Origin: an uncultured Thalassolituus sp.
Lineage (GTDB): Bacteria; Pseudomonadota; Gammaproteobacteria; Pseudomonadales; Oceanobacteraceae
Direction of reading: 5' to 3'
DNA length: 64,000 nt
Assembly: GCF_950066645.1 (NCBI RefSeq)
Contig: NZ_CATMFB010000004.1
Coordinates: 1-64,000, forward strand
Shown: piece by piece, positions 1-8,215 of the stretch
Layout: every line of letters begins with the position of its first letter
Position numbering within the stretch: position 1 is the first letter of the stretch
Translations under genes and position numbers: made by a program
The notes under the pieces: model-generated
Told to the model about the DNA's origin: nothing
The model's database searches: none
Seen by the model: the letters and a program-made list of their open reading frames with translations, nothing else

Positions 1-23
1 AGGAGCAACGTTAAGGGGTTAAC

Positions 24-329
24 ATGACCGCCCTGACCAAAGCAGAATTGGCAGAAAAACTGTTCGAAGATCTTGGTCTTAACAAACGTGAGGCTAAGGA
101 TATGGTCGATATCTTCTTTGATGAGATACGCGACAGCCTTAGCCGCAATGAACAGGTGAAGTTATCGGGTTTCGGTAACTTCGACCTGCGTGATAAGCGT
201 CAGCGTCCAGGAAGGAATCCTAAAACCGGTGAGGAAATTCCTATTTCAGCCCGGCGTGTGGTGACGTTCAAGCCGGGGCAGAAGCTCAAAATACGGGTAG
301 AAGCCTATGCTGGAAGCCAGCCACAATAA
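24..329 (+). CDS. ihfA: Integration host factor subunit alpha
   Basis: Encodes the alpha chain of the heterodimeric DNA-bending protein IHF, a nucleoid protein acting in recombination, replication and sigma-54 promoter activation. The 101-residue product has the usual HU/IHF length. It starts [20 protein letters not shown] and carries the beta-arm signature [14 protein letters not shown], which contains the DNA-intercalating proline, near residues 61-74. An AAGGGG ribosome-binding site lies just upstream of the ATG. The MerR-like gene downstream begins inside the last codons, so the two are co-transcribed and probably translationally coupled. In related bacteria ihfA follows pheST, which would lie just outside the window. 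Identification is very secure. Confidence 0.97.
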   Translation: MTALTKAELAEKLFEDLGLNKREAKDMVDIFFDEIRDSLSRNEQVKLSGFGNFDLRDKRQRPGRNPKTGEEIPISARRVVTFKPGQKLKIRVEAYAGSQPQ

Positions 330-666
330 CGAACTTCCTCCTATTCCGGCGAAGCGCTACTTCACTATCGGTGAGGTCAGTGAGCTTTGTGACGTAAAGC
401 CGCATGTACTCAGGTACTGGGAGCAGGAGTTTCCGCAACTCAGCCCGGTGAAGCGAGCGGGCAACCGTCGCTACTATCAGCGTCAGGACGTGATTCTCGT
501 CCGGGAAATCCGCGCATTACTTTATCAGGACGGTTACACCATCGGTGGCGCCCGTCAGAAACTCTCCGACACTGGCGAATCCAATGCCGTCGCGATGGAC
601 AAAGCACTCATCAAAAATATGATCCGCGAGCTGAAAGAGCTTGAGGACATGCTGCGCTCAGAATAA
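307..666 (+). CDS. MerR-family transcriptional regulator (ihfA-linked type)
   Basis: A small DNA-binding regulator of 119 residues. A winged helix-turn-helix of MerR type occupies about residues 18-85, with the recognisable stretches [20 protein letters not shown] and [10 protein letters not shown]. The C-terminal part (about 88-119) is a short helix for dimerisation and is too short to hold a metal-binding or effector domain, so no inducer can be read from it. The ATG overlaps ihfA by 23 bases, giving an ihfA-merR operon with tRNA-Pro right behind. This ihfA-merR-tRNA-Pro order is conserved in many gammaproteobacteria, but the regulator's targets are not generally known. Confidence 0.9.
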   Translation: MLEASHNNELPPIPAKRYFTIGEVSELCDVKPHVLRYWEQEFPQLSPVKRAGNRRYYQRQDVILVREIRALLYQDGYTIGGARQKLSDTGESNAVAMDKALIKNMIRELKELEDMLRSE

Positions 667-688
667 GGTTCTGGGCTTCAAAAAAAAC

Positions 689-716
689 TTCACCTTTTCA
701 GGCACTTAAGTATACT
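689..716 (+). promoter_or_regulatory. Promoter of tRNA-Pro
   Basis: A sigma-70-like promoter with -35 TTCACC (689-694), a 16-base spacer and -10 TATACT (711-716). Transcription would begin about 25 bases before the mature tRNA. The stretch after the -10 box is GC-rich, which suits a stringently controlled stable-RNA promoter, though that control is inferred. Confidence 0.65.
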
Positions 717-746
717 TGTGGCTGTTCGCAGCTTGCGGACTTGTGT

Positions 747-823
747 CGGGATGTAGCGCAGCCTGGTAGCGCACCTGTATGGGGTGCAGGTGGTCGGAGG
801 TTCAAATCCTCTCATCCCGACCA
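747..823 (+). tRNA. tRNA-Pro (anticodon GGG)
   Basis: A complete 77-base tRNA with the CCA end encoded. The acceptor stem pairs CGGGATG (747-753) with CATCCCG (813-819). The anticodon stem CCTGT/GCAGG encloses the loop ATGGGGT, giving U33 and anticodon GGG, which reads CCC and CCU proline codons. The T-arm contains GGTTCAAATCC. It resembles the E. coli proL type rather than the UGG isoacceptor. It stands alone behind ihfA-merR. Confidence 0.96.
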
Positions 824-870
824 ACTTCTTTTCCTCGCGAACGCGGGGAGCCAGCGTGGTGAGAATTCAC

Positions 871-2421
871 CTACGCCATTTGTTCCATTACTTCGATCAC
901 TTTTTCGTACCGGCTGTCCCGCAGCGGAGAAATTCCATGCCGCCATTGAGGTAAGACATGGCCTTCAGAATCCGTCACCATCGTGGGTTTCATAAATGCT
1001 TCAAAGGCTTCCTGTGAGTCAAAATGCTCAGCCGTGAGCGGCACTCTTTCCGGGAATGGAATGTCCGTCTCCGGAATGTGAGTACGCCCGGGAACCACCG
1101 GCGTGTTTGCCCCAAGAGCGAGTAGCCAGGAGGAAAGCAGCCCATCAAAAGAACCTTTGCGCAGAAACCACCAGAAATCATCGATGATTTTTTTAATTCG
1201 CTGCCCGGGTGCAAAAGCAGCTTTGAGTAGCCAGCGATATTCTTCGGTGAAGGCTTCTGCGGTCATCTTGCGTGGTTTCATCACCAGGGTGTACCCAGTG
1301 AAGTCATGCAGCGCGCAATGTGGCATCAGGCCGGGTGTTTCAGATGCGGCCATGCGGTTAAAGAGTGGTGTGCCGGGAATAGCTGCTTCCATACAGACGA
1401 ATACCGGCACATGCACGCCTGAGTCGAGTAACAGTCTGGGGATTTTGCGGATGTACTCCGCGTCGTCATGCAGTGGGCTCAGCATCATTCCTGCTGTAAC
1501 CAGTATGCCTTCGCGCCGCGCATTGTGAATCGCTTCCCGGATATGCTCGATGCGGTTCTGCTTTTTATTGAAGTCTTCTAATGCGGCGGGATTAAAACTT
1601 TCCAGGCCGACAAACACACTTCGGCACCCAGATTTATACATGAGTTTTACGACGTCACGATTGCGCAATACATTAAAAGTTACACAGGTGCCCCAGATGA
1701 GTTTTTTCGGAATCAGAGCTTCACAGATTTCTTTAAACACGGGCATGTTGCCGGCCATATTGTTGTCGTAAAAGCTGATGTATCGTCGTTTCCAGGCTGG
1801 AACTCCCTTGGCCTTTAGTGCTGCGTCCATGCGGTCGATATCCTGCATCACCTTTTCTGTTTCGGGGTACTTAAAGCGAGTGCCCGAACCCGTCAGTGCA
1901 CAGAAGTCGCAGGTAAAAGGACAGCCACGGCTGATTTCCATCGCCTTAGGAAACACCCCCTGGCCAACAGCTCGTTCGACCTGAGGTGTCGGAATTTTAG
2001 AGGCGTCGTACCCGGCAGAACGATACTGTTTCTTAAGTTGACCTGACTGCGCATCTGCATAAATCTGCGGCACGATATCCTCTGGATCGCCAATCGCCAC
2101 TGCATCAAAGTAAGGGGCACAGATATCCGGGAAGGTAGTCGCCATATTTCCGCCCAACACCGTCAGAGCTCCACTGGCGTGGAAGTAGTGAGCTATCTGA
2201 CGCGCCCGGTCGAAATCTGAGTGCATACAGCCAAGAAACACGAGGTCATAGGTTTTATTCCAGTCTGGATCTCTCCAGGTGTCATTGATGATCTCGATGT
2301 CTGCGTCAGCGGGTAACAGTGCTGCGATCAGAGGGCCGATCTGCGGCTGAAGCATTGTACGGTGGGCGTTGCCCAGTCGGTGAGGGTCGGTGAATACCGG
2401 AATAATGGCGACTCTCATCAT
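871..2421 (-). CDS. B12-binding domain radical SAM protein
   Basis: A cytoplasmic iron-sulfur enzyme of about 516 residues. The N-terminal third looks like a cobalamin-binding fold, with a Rossmann-type stretch ending LTVLGGNMATTFPDI and AIGDPE. The radical SAM core follows, with the cluster motif CPFTCDFC (CxxxCxxC). This is the layout of class B methylases and related enzymes of the MiaB/BchE/HpnJ style, so the protein may methylate or rearrange an unreactive carbon, but the substrate cannot be told. A possible TTG-free start exists 6 bases earlier; the ATG at 2421 is preferred because AGGA sits at the right distance. The gene is divergent from the Fur-controlled fecI-like gene and shares a 220-base intergenic region with it. 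Confidence 0.85.
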   Translation of the reverse strand: MMRVAIIPVFTDPHRLGNAHRTMLQPQIGPLIAALLPADADIEIINDTWRDPDWNKTYDLVFLGCMHSDFDRARQIAHYFHASGALTVLGGNMATTFPDICAPYFDAVAIGDPEDIVPQIYADAQSGQLKKQYRSAGYDASKIPTPQVERAVGQGVFPKAMEISRGCPFTCDFCALTGSGTRFKYPETEKVMQDIDRMDAALKAKGVPAWKRRYISFYDNNMAGNMPVFKEICEALIPKKLIWGTCVTFNVLRNRDVVKLMYKSGCRSVFVGLESFNPAALEDFNKKQNRIEHIREAIHNARREGILVTAGMMLSPLHDDAEYIRKIPRLLLDSGVHVPVFVCMEAAIPGTPLFNRMAASETPGLMPHCALHDFTGYTLVMKPRKMTAEAFTEEYRWLLKAAFAPGQRIKKIIDDFWWFLRKGSFDGLLSSWLLALGANTPVVPGRTHIPETDIPFPERVPLTAEHFDSQEAFEAFMKPTMVTDSEGHVLPQWRHGISPLRDSRYEKVIEVMEQMA

Positions 2422-2584
2422 ATTCATCCTGTGAATTTTTATCCTTGTTATCCGCCGAGTGTATGATCAATCCCAATGCTGAGCCAGTTACATCCGGTTA
2501 CAGAATGCGGTTGGCACGAAGGGCCATACAGGCGCAACGAATGAGCCTGGGTTAGGTCAGTAACGTTAAATCCTGACATTAATA

Positions 2585-2613
2585 TTGATATGCGAATCAT
2601 TATCATTTAACTT
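2585..2613 (+). promoter_or_regulatory. Iron-regulated promoter with Fur box
   Basis: A -35 box TTGATA (2585-2590), a 17-base spacer and a weak -10 TAACTT (2608-2613). The spacer holds TGCGAATcATTATCA at 2591-2605, matching 12 of 14 arm positions of the 7-1-7 Fur consensus. Fur-Fe(II) bound here would block RNA polymerase, so the downstream sigma/anti-sigma/receptor genes should be switched on under iron starvation. The position also allows an effect on the divergent radical SAM gene. Confidence 0.8.
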
Positions 2614-2646
2614 GCGCGTATTACTCCTCGATTCGTATGTCGTCTT

Positions 2647-3183
2647 ATGTTGGTACCCAGTTCTCAGGACCACCTGTCACTGCTTGGTGGTCTCTACAAA
2701 GATCACCACCTCTGGCTGTTCCGCTGGCTCTGTAAAAAGCTCAACTGCAGAGAAGATGCTGCTGATACGGCGCACGAAACCTTTTTCCGGCTGTTTTCCT
2801 TTACCGATCTGTCTTCTGTTCAGCAACCCAGGGCATTACTTGTGACGACGGCGTCGCGCCTGATGATTGATGATGCCCGTCGTAAAGCCGTTGAAAAACG
2901 ATATCTTGAAGCATTTCTCGAAAGCGGAGCGGAAGACGCTGTGGCTCCGTCTCCTGAGAAGCTGGCGATGATCACCGACACGCTGTTCATGGTGGCTCAG
3001 GTCCTTGATGGTCTGCCAGAAAAGCCCCGTACAGCGTTCCTGATGTCGCGCCTGGAAGGTCTCAGATATGCGGAAATTGCCGAGCGCCTGGACGTATCCA
3101 CCGCCTCGGTTAAAAAATACGTCGCGACCGCCATGGTGCATTGCTGCAGGGTGTTAGGTCATACCGACGATGTATTCGCATGA
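2647..3183 (+). CDS. ECF sigma factor, FecI-type
   Basis: An extracytoplasmic-function sigma factor of 178 residues, the normal FecI length. Region 2 spans about residues 10-80, with DAADTAHETFFRLF and a DDARRKAVEKRYLE segment. Region 4 spans about 115-165, with a helix-turn-helix at RLEGLRYAEIAERLDVSTAS. It should direct RNA polymerase to the promoter of the adjacent TonB-dependent receptor when the FecR-like protein signals that a siderophore is bound. Its TGA overlaps the FecR ATG, so the two are translationally coupled. The Fur box upstream places it in the iron-starvation response. Confidence 0.93.
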   Translation: MLVPSSQDHLSLLGGLYKDHHLWLFRWLCKKLNCREDAADTAHETFFRLFSFTDLSSVQQPRALLVTTASRLMIDDARRKAVEKRYLEAFLESGAEDAVAPSPEKLAMITDTLFMVAQVLDGLPEKPRTAFLMSRLEGLRYAEIAERLDVSTASVKKYVATAMVHCCRVLGHTDDVFA

Positions 3184-4178
3184 GCAGGCTGTCTGAAGAC
3201 CGGCTGCAGAAAGCCGCAGAATGGCATGTCATTCTTCATTCTGATGAGGCCTCCGAGCAGGAGCGAGCCGATTTTCAGCGCTGGTGTGCATCGTTGGACA
3301 ATGCACGTGCCTACCATGAAATAGAAAAAGTCTGGGGTATCTTTGATGTCGTCTCAGACCCGGCTGGCAGCCGTGTTGTAAAAACAATTCTCGATGAGCA
3401 GGGGCGGGTACGTTCGCGCAGAATCCGCCAGGCGACGGTAACGACAATGTCCCTGTTCCTGGTCGGATTGATTGGTATCGATCAATGGATCTCCCGACCC
3501 GGATTCACTCTGCGCTCACTTCTGTCGCCTTCGTATCTCTTTGCAGACCACCGCACTGGTATTGGTCAGATGACCTCAATGACGCTCAGCGATGGTTCAT
3601 TGGTTACGCTGGGCACCTTCAGTGCGGTTAATATTACCCTGACCGATGACAAGCGCCTGATAGAGTTGTTGCAGGGTGAGGTCGATGTGAAGGTGGCGGG
3701 TGATCCACAGCGACCGTTCACTGTGTCGTTCGAGGGGACGGATGTCACGGCACTGGGGACACGCTACAGCCTGCATGATCTTGGCCATTCGCTTGAGGTG
3801 AATGTTACTGAATCGAACGTGAAGGTTTGCCATAAAACCTCTTCCCAACAATGTACGGGTGTTGCAGCGGGGCAATCTGTCCGTGTGTTTGAAGGAAAAA
3901 CCGGACCTGTTACTGCGCGGGATACGTCTATGTATATTGATTGGTCACGATCAACTCTGGTGGTGACTGATCAGCCGTTGCCTGCGGTTCTCGATGAGCT
4001 GCAGCGCTATTATCCCGGCAAACTCATTTACAACGAGAGCCAGCTCTCAGGGCTTCGGGTGTCGGGTGTGTACCGAATGGGGAGCGTTGGCGAAACCTTG
4101 TCGCTGCTGGGGCACAGCCTGCCAATTGATACCGATGATTCGGTGCCTTATCTGATTCGGGTAAATATTCGAAAATAA
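3180..4178 (+). CDS. FecR-family anti-sigma factor
   Basis: A single-pass inner-membrane regulator of 332 residues that holds the FecI-like sigma factor and relays the signal from the outer-membrane receptor. The start was set at the ATGA overlap with fecI (MSRLSEDRLQ) instead of an upstream in-frame start inside fecI. The N-terminal cytoplasmic part (about 1-85) has the DUF4880-like FQRWCASLDNARAYHEIEKV segment. A membrane span lies near residues 90-105 (TVTTMSLFLVGLIGI). The periplasmic FecR domain follows (MTLSDGSLVTLGTFSAVNI, then LLQGEVDVKVA). The C-terminal region resembles an STN-type fold that would contact the receptor's signalling domain. Confidence 0.92.
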   Translation: MSRLSEDRLQKAAEWHVILHSDEASEQERADFQRWCASLDNARAYHEIEKVWGIFDVVSDPAGSRVVKTILDEQGRVRSRRIRQATVTTMSLFLVGLIGIDQWISRPGFTLRSLLSPSYLFADHRTGIGQMTSMTLSDGSLVTLGTFSAVNITLTDDKRLIELLQGEVDVKVAGDPQRPFTVSFEGTDVTALGTRYSLHDLGHSLEVNVTESNVKVCHKTSSQQCTGVAAGQSVRVFEGKTGPVTARDTSMYIDWSRSTLVVTDQPLPAVLDELQRYYPGKLIYNESQLSGLRVSGVYRMGSVGETLSLLGHSLPIDTDDSVPYLIRVNIRK

Positions 4179-4271
4179 TTGAAAATATTTTTATCCCTTT
4201 TTCAGTGTCGTCCGTCATTAGTTATGAACTGTCAAAAATTCCCGAATGAGGGATCTCAACAAGGATTAACT

Positions 4272-6518
4272 ATGAGCAAGCCTACGTTACTCGCCATCGC
4301 TCTTGCAGCAGCACTGCCTGCTGCCACACTGCCTGCCAGCAGCTTTGCTGTTTCTGCAGATCAGGCAGAACAGACATCAGCACCACTGTCGTTCGATATT
4401 CAGGCAGGGACTCTGAACCAGGTACTTGTGACTCTGGCGCAGATCGCGGGAGTCAGTCTCTCTGTCGATTCGGCATCGGTGGCAGGTAAGAGCAGCGAAG
4501 GTCTGAAAGGCAGCTACACCATTATGCAGGCGTTTGAGCGTGTTCTTGTGGGCAGTGGGCTGAAAGTTAAAGAGACTCCCCAGGGCTATGTACTGGAGAA
4601 ACGAGCGTCCCAGGCAAACTATGCCGAAGAATCACTGATGCTGGATAAGGTTGTTGTTACCGCTTCAGGTTTCGAGCAGGAGCTGGTTGATGCACCCGCG
4701 AGCATCAGTGTGATCACCCGCGAAGATATTGAATCGCGCTATTACAGCGATGTTACTGATGCACTGCGGAATATTCCGGGTGTTACCATTACAGGTGGTG
4801 GTTCGGGGGATGGCGGTACGGACATCAGCATGCGTGGTCTGCCGTCCAGTTATACGCTGTTGCTGGTTGATGGCAAGCGCCAGGACAGCCGCGAAAGCCG
4901 CCCGAATGGTAGCGCTGGCTTCGAACAGGACTGGCTGCCACCTATGGCCGCTGTCGAACGCATTGAGGTCGTGCGTGGTCCTATGTCCACGCTGTACGGT
5001 TCGGATGCCATTGGCGGGGTGATCAACATCATTACCCGTAAAGTCCCTCAGGAATGGCATGGCAGCGTAACGCTTGATACCGTTCTACAGGAAAACCGCG
5101 ACGCAGGTGATATCCGTCAGGCAAACATTTTTGCTGGTGGCCCGCTGATTCAGGACACCCTGGGCTTGCAGATTTTCGGCCGCACCTACAAACGTGAAGA
5201 AGACGACATTATCAATGGCTACGAAGAGAAAAAGCTGAACAGCGCGTCGGCCAAGCTCTCGTATACGCCCACTCTGGATCACGATCTGGTGCTGGAGGCT
5301 GGCGTTACCAAGCAGGAGCGCTACGCACACATGGGGCGCTCCAATCCAACGGAAGACTGTGGTCGCAGCGGGTGTTCTGATTCTGAATCCAGCCACGAGC
5401 GCCGTTACTACAATCTGTCGCACGTCGGACGTTGGGGTTTCGCGACCAGTGATTCCTACATTCAGACAGAAAAAACCCGTAACGACGGGCGCGATATGGA
5501 AATCACCAACACAGTGGCTAACACCAACTGGGTGATGCCTTTCGATAGCAACATCCTCACGGTGGGGGCGCAGTATCAGGCAGAACACCTGGAAGACAAC
5601 ACTTCGAACCGTATCTCAGACAGAACTGAAATCGAGAATACCCAGTGGGCAGTATTTGCCGAAGATGAGTGGATGATCGACCCTGATTTTTCCCTCACCC
5701 TGGGCGCGCGGATGGATGACGATGAGAACTACGGTTCGCATGTCAGTCCACGTATATATGGTGTCTGGCATATGAACCCGGTCTGGACTCTGAAGGGTGG
5801 GGTATCGACCGGCTTCCGTTCACCAAGCCTGCGCGAAATTACCGCAGACTGGGGGCAGGTAAGTCGTGGTGGTAACGTCTACGGTAACCCGGACCTTGAG
5901 CCGGAAACGTCTGTGAACCAGGAAATCGGCGTACACTTCACCTCGATGTCCGGGGCGGTCCACAGCGGTCTGACTGTCTTCTATAACGACTTCAAAGACA
6001 AAATCACCCGCATTCAGTGCCCGATTACCATCTGTACCGACGGGCCCAACGACTTCGGCTCTGACCCGACTTATCGGGTCAACGTGGACGAAGCTGTCAC
6101 GCAGGGTGTCGAATGGTCTCTGGATGCTGACCTGACCGAAACTCTGACACTGACCTCCAGCTACACCTATACAGAGTCTGAGCAGAAATCAGGAGAATAC
6201 AAAGGCTCTCCGCTGACACAGCTGCCAGAGCATCAGGCGACGGCAGGCATTGACTGGAAGGCCAGCGCCCGCCTCAACCCGTGGTTGCGTATTACTTACC
6301 GTGGTGAAGAGAGTCAGCCTACGACAGGCCCATCGACCAACTCACTGATCGCACCGTCTTATACCTACGTAGATACTGGGCTCAGTTACAAGTGGACGGA
6401 GAGCATCTCGACACGTGCAGCGGTGTACAACCTGATGGACGAAGAAGTGACCGAGGAAGAGTACGGTTACGTCGATGATGGTCGTCGCTACTGGTTGAGT
6501 GTCAACGTCGACTTCTGA
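4272..6518 (+). CDS. TonB-dependent siderophore receptor with signalling domain
   Basis: An outer-membrane iron-siderophore transporter of about 748 residues. The start is the ATG preceded by AAGGA; a longer frame from an upstream TTG is unlikely because it lacks a signal peptide at its start. The protein opens with a signal peptide ending near SFA (about residue 26). An STN signalling domain follows (about 35-110), then a TonB-box-like KVVVTAS, a plug domain with SISVITREDI and VERIEVVRGPMSTLYGSDAI, and a 22-strand barrel ending in a C-terminal Phe (YWLSVNVDF). The plug resembles catecholate receptors of the FepA/CirA group, so an enterobactin-like or catechol ligand is plausible but not shown. 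It forms a cell-surface signalling unit with the FecI/FecR pair directly upstream. Confidence 0.93.
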   Translation: MSKPTLLAIALAAALPAATLPASSFAVSADQAEQTSAPLSFDIQAGTLNQVLVTLAQIAGVSLSVDSASVAGKSSEGLKGSYTIMQAFERVLVGSGLKVKETPQGYVLEKRASQANYAEESLMLDKVVVTASGFEQELVDAPASISVITREDIESRYYSDVTDALRNIPGVTITGGGSGDGGTDISMRGLPSSYTLLLVDGKRQDSRESRPNGSAGFEQDWLPPMAAVERIEVVRGPMSTLYGSDAIGGVINIITRKVPQEWHGSVTLDTVLQENRDAGDIRQANIFAGGPLIQDTLGLQIFGRTYKREEDDIINGYEEKKLNSASAKLSYTPTLDHDLVLEAGVTKQERYAHMGRSNPTEDCGRSGCSDSESSHERRYYNLSHVGRWGFATSDSYIQTEKTRNDGRDMEITNTVANTNWVMPFDSNILTVGAQYQAEHLEDNTSNRISDRTEIENTQWAVFAEDEWMIDPDFSLTLGARMDDDENYGSHVSPRIYGVWHMNPVWTLKGGVSTGFRSPSLREITADWGQVSRGGNVYGNPDLEPETSVNQEIGVHFTSMSGAVHSGLTVFYNDFKDKITRIQCPITICTDGPNDFGSDPTYRVNVDEAVTQGVEWSLDADLTETLTLTSSYTYTESEQKSGEYKGSPLTQLPEHQATAGIDWKASARLNPWLRITYRGEESQPTTGPSTNSLIAPSYTYVDTGLSYKWTESISTRAAVYNLMDEEVTEEEYGYVDDGRRYWLSVNVDF

Positions 6519-6544
6519 TTTCTGGCTGTCAGGCCACCTCTCTA

Positions 6545-6582
6545 CGCGGAAGTGATACTCCCCATATCATTTCCGCGCTTTT
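6545..6582 (+). terminator. Terminator-like hairpin after receptor gene
   Basis: A 13-base-pair stem (6545-6557 with 6565-6577, one G-T pair) around loop CTCCCCA, followed by CTTTT. The position just behind the receptor gene suggests a Rho-independent terminator, although the T run is short. Confidence 0.6.
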
Positions 6583-6701
6583 CCGCTCTGATTCCTCTTT
6601 CCTCACCGCAATCGGTTACACCTCTTAACAATAAACAGGTGGCCTTTCTGGCCAGTGAGTCGGTATATTCTGGCTCAATTCAACCCTGAAATAGGTATTC
6701 G

Positions 6702-7037
6702 ATGCGTTATCTGATGTCTCTTCTCGTAATTATCTCGCTGCCAGCCATTGCGTTGGAAAAGCTCACCGATACCGAGGTTCTGAAAATTCAGGCCATCGCG
6801 GGCTGTGTAGATGATGTTTATTACCAGGGAGGCTACGAAGAAGGGGATGAAGACCGCACGATGCTGATCGACACTATGCTGTCACTGTTTGAGCTGCCAG
6901 CGTACGACGAAGAGTATCTGTATCTGGAAGTGGAGTACGACGGCAAATTGTCTTCTGAGGTCTATTACCAGTGCATCAGCGGTCAGCGCGAGTTTCTTGA
7001 AGAAACTGCAGCCAGTCTGGGGATCGCGGCTCAGTGA
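6702..7037 (+). CDS. Small secreted protein of unknown function
   Basis: A 111-residue protein that I do not recognise. It begins with a typical signal peptide (MRYLMSLLVIISLPAIA, cleavage near residue 18) and continues as an acidic, helical periplasmic or secreted domain rich in Glu, Asp and Tyr. Two cysteines (AGCVDD and YYQCISG) could form a disulfide. It is preceded by a weak AGG ribosome-binding site. Its end overlaps the 3' end of the convergent CBS-domain gene by 7 bases. A hairpin separates it from the receptor gene, so it is probably its own transcription unit. Confidence 0.7.
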   Translation: MRYLMSLLVIISLPAIALEKLTDTEVLKIQAIAGCVDDVYYQGGYEEGDEDRTMLIDTMLSLFELPAYDEEYLYLEVEYDGKLSSEVYYQCISGQREFLEETAASLGIAAQ

Positions 7038-7465
7038 TCCCCTTTGCGGGCCTTTTTGGTCTGCCGTTCTTCCAGGGCGCGGAATAAATCGCGCCAGCTG
7101 AGAATCCCAACCACCTTTCCATCATCATCCGTGACTGGCAGGCACGAAACGCCACTGCTGTTATACAGACTTACCGCTTCATACGTATCGGCTGTCGGGC
7201 GGATTGTGACTGGTTTGCGGGACATAATCTGATGTACGCGCCGATTGAGCGTTGCTTTGTCTTTATCGGTTTCAGAGGCGGTGCCCAGATTGGGGCTAAG
7301 GGCTTTGAACAGATCCCGGTCAGAGACCATGCCGACGAGCCTGCCGTGCTCGATAACCACCAGATGATGGAAGTGCGTGTTGTCGAAAATCTCTTTCACG
7401 ACAGACAGTTTGTCGTCCATCTGCACGCTGACGACACGGGTGGTCATGAGCTGGTCAATTAACAT
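7031..7465 (-). CDS. CBS-domain protein
   Basis: A cytoplasmic protein of 144 residues made of two tandem CBS repeats (about 5-62 and 75-132). The repeats show LVGMVSDRDLFKAL and VVGILSWRDLFRAL, each ending in the common D-R/W-D motif. Such a Bateman module usually binds adenosine nucleotides and senses energy state, often controlling a partner protein, but no partner domain is fused here. A GGGAG ribosome-binding site lies before the ATG. The C-terminus is basic (KKARKGDH). The YqhA-like membrane gene lies just upstream on the same strand with an 81-base gap. Confidence 0.9.
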   Translation of the reverse strand: MLIDQLMTTRVVSVQMDDKLSVVKEIFDNTHFHHLVVIEHGRLVGMVSDRDLFKALSPNLGTASETDKDKATLNRRVHQIMSRKPVTIRPTADTYEAVSLYNSSGVSCLPVTDDDGKVVGILSWRDLFRALEERQTKKARKGDH

Positions 7466-7546
7466 ACGGGCTCCCGATAAGCAGATCAGGCCTTTCTGAA
7501 TAAGGTATATTCAATTTAGGCGCTGATCTGTCACCGGGCAAGGGGC

Positions 7547-8038
7547 TTATTTGTGCTTGGTCAGCTTATCAAGGTAGCCCATCGCGAACGCCGAGATGAC
7601 AAAGGTGATGTGTACCAGCAGGTACCACTTAATCTTCTCACTCGGGATCTTCTCCACATTCATAAACACCTTCAGCAGGTGGATAGACGAGATAGCCACA
7701 ATCGACGCCGCGACCTTGTTTTTCAACGAGGTTGCATCCAGGCTACCGAGCCAGCTTAGTTTTTCACTGTTCTCATCAATATCGAGACGGGACACAAAGT
7801 TCTCGTAGCCCGAGAACATCACCATCACGATCAGGCCCCCGACCAGCGCCATGTCTACGAGCGACAGCACGACCAGAATCATATCGACTTCCGGTGTGCT
7901 TAGAATGATGGGGACGAGGTGAATAATCTCCTGAAAGAATTTCACCGCGAGCAGCGCAAGCACAACACTCAGGCCCAGGTATATCGGTGCCATGATCCAG
8001 CGGGAGGCGTACATCAGGCGTTCAAACAGTTTTTCCAT
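7547..8038 (-). CDS. YqhA / UPF0114 family membrane protein
   Basis: An inner-membrane protein of 163 residues, matching the UPF0114 (TIGR00645) family in length and start ([20 protein letters not shown]). About four membrane spans are visible, near residues 15-35, 50-75, 103-125 and 133-153, with [12 protein letters not shown] and [19 protein letters not shown] between them. The C-terminus is basic (DKLTKHK). The biochemical role of the family is not established. A good AGGA ribosome-binding site precedes the ATG. It may be transcribed together with the CBS-domain gene behind it. Confidence 0.9.
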   Translation of the reverse strand: MEKLFERLMYASRWIMAPIYLGLSVVLALLAVKFFQEIIHLVPIILSTPEVDMILVVLSLVDMALVGGLIVMVMFSGYENFVSRLDIDENSEKLSWLGSLDATSLKNKVAASIVAISSIHLLKVFMNVEKIPSEKIKWYLLVHITFVISAFAMGYLDKLTKHK

Positions 8039-8215
8039 GAATTCCTCTGAACTTCAGGTTTGCGGGCATTTTAAACCCATCGCGGCAATTTGACAGTATC
8101 TGAGTATGTAAGGTTCTGTGGGACTGGCCTGAGGCGACCATGAAGTTGTCACACTCAGGCGTTACTATCGGAGCCTGATCAACGACACAACCAATAAGAA
8201 CGGGAAGGGACCAGT

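Noticed and set aside
741-995. A short plus-strand frame at the tRNA-Pro gene.
   Set aside because: It is made of the tRNA itself and the tail of the radical SAM gene.
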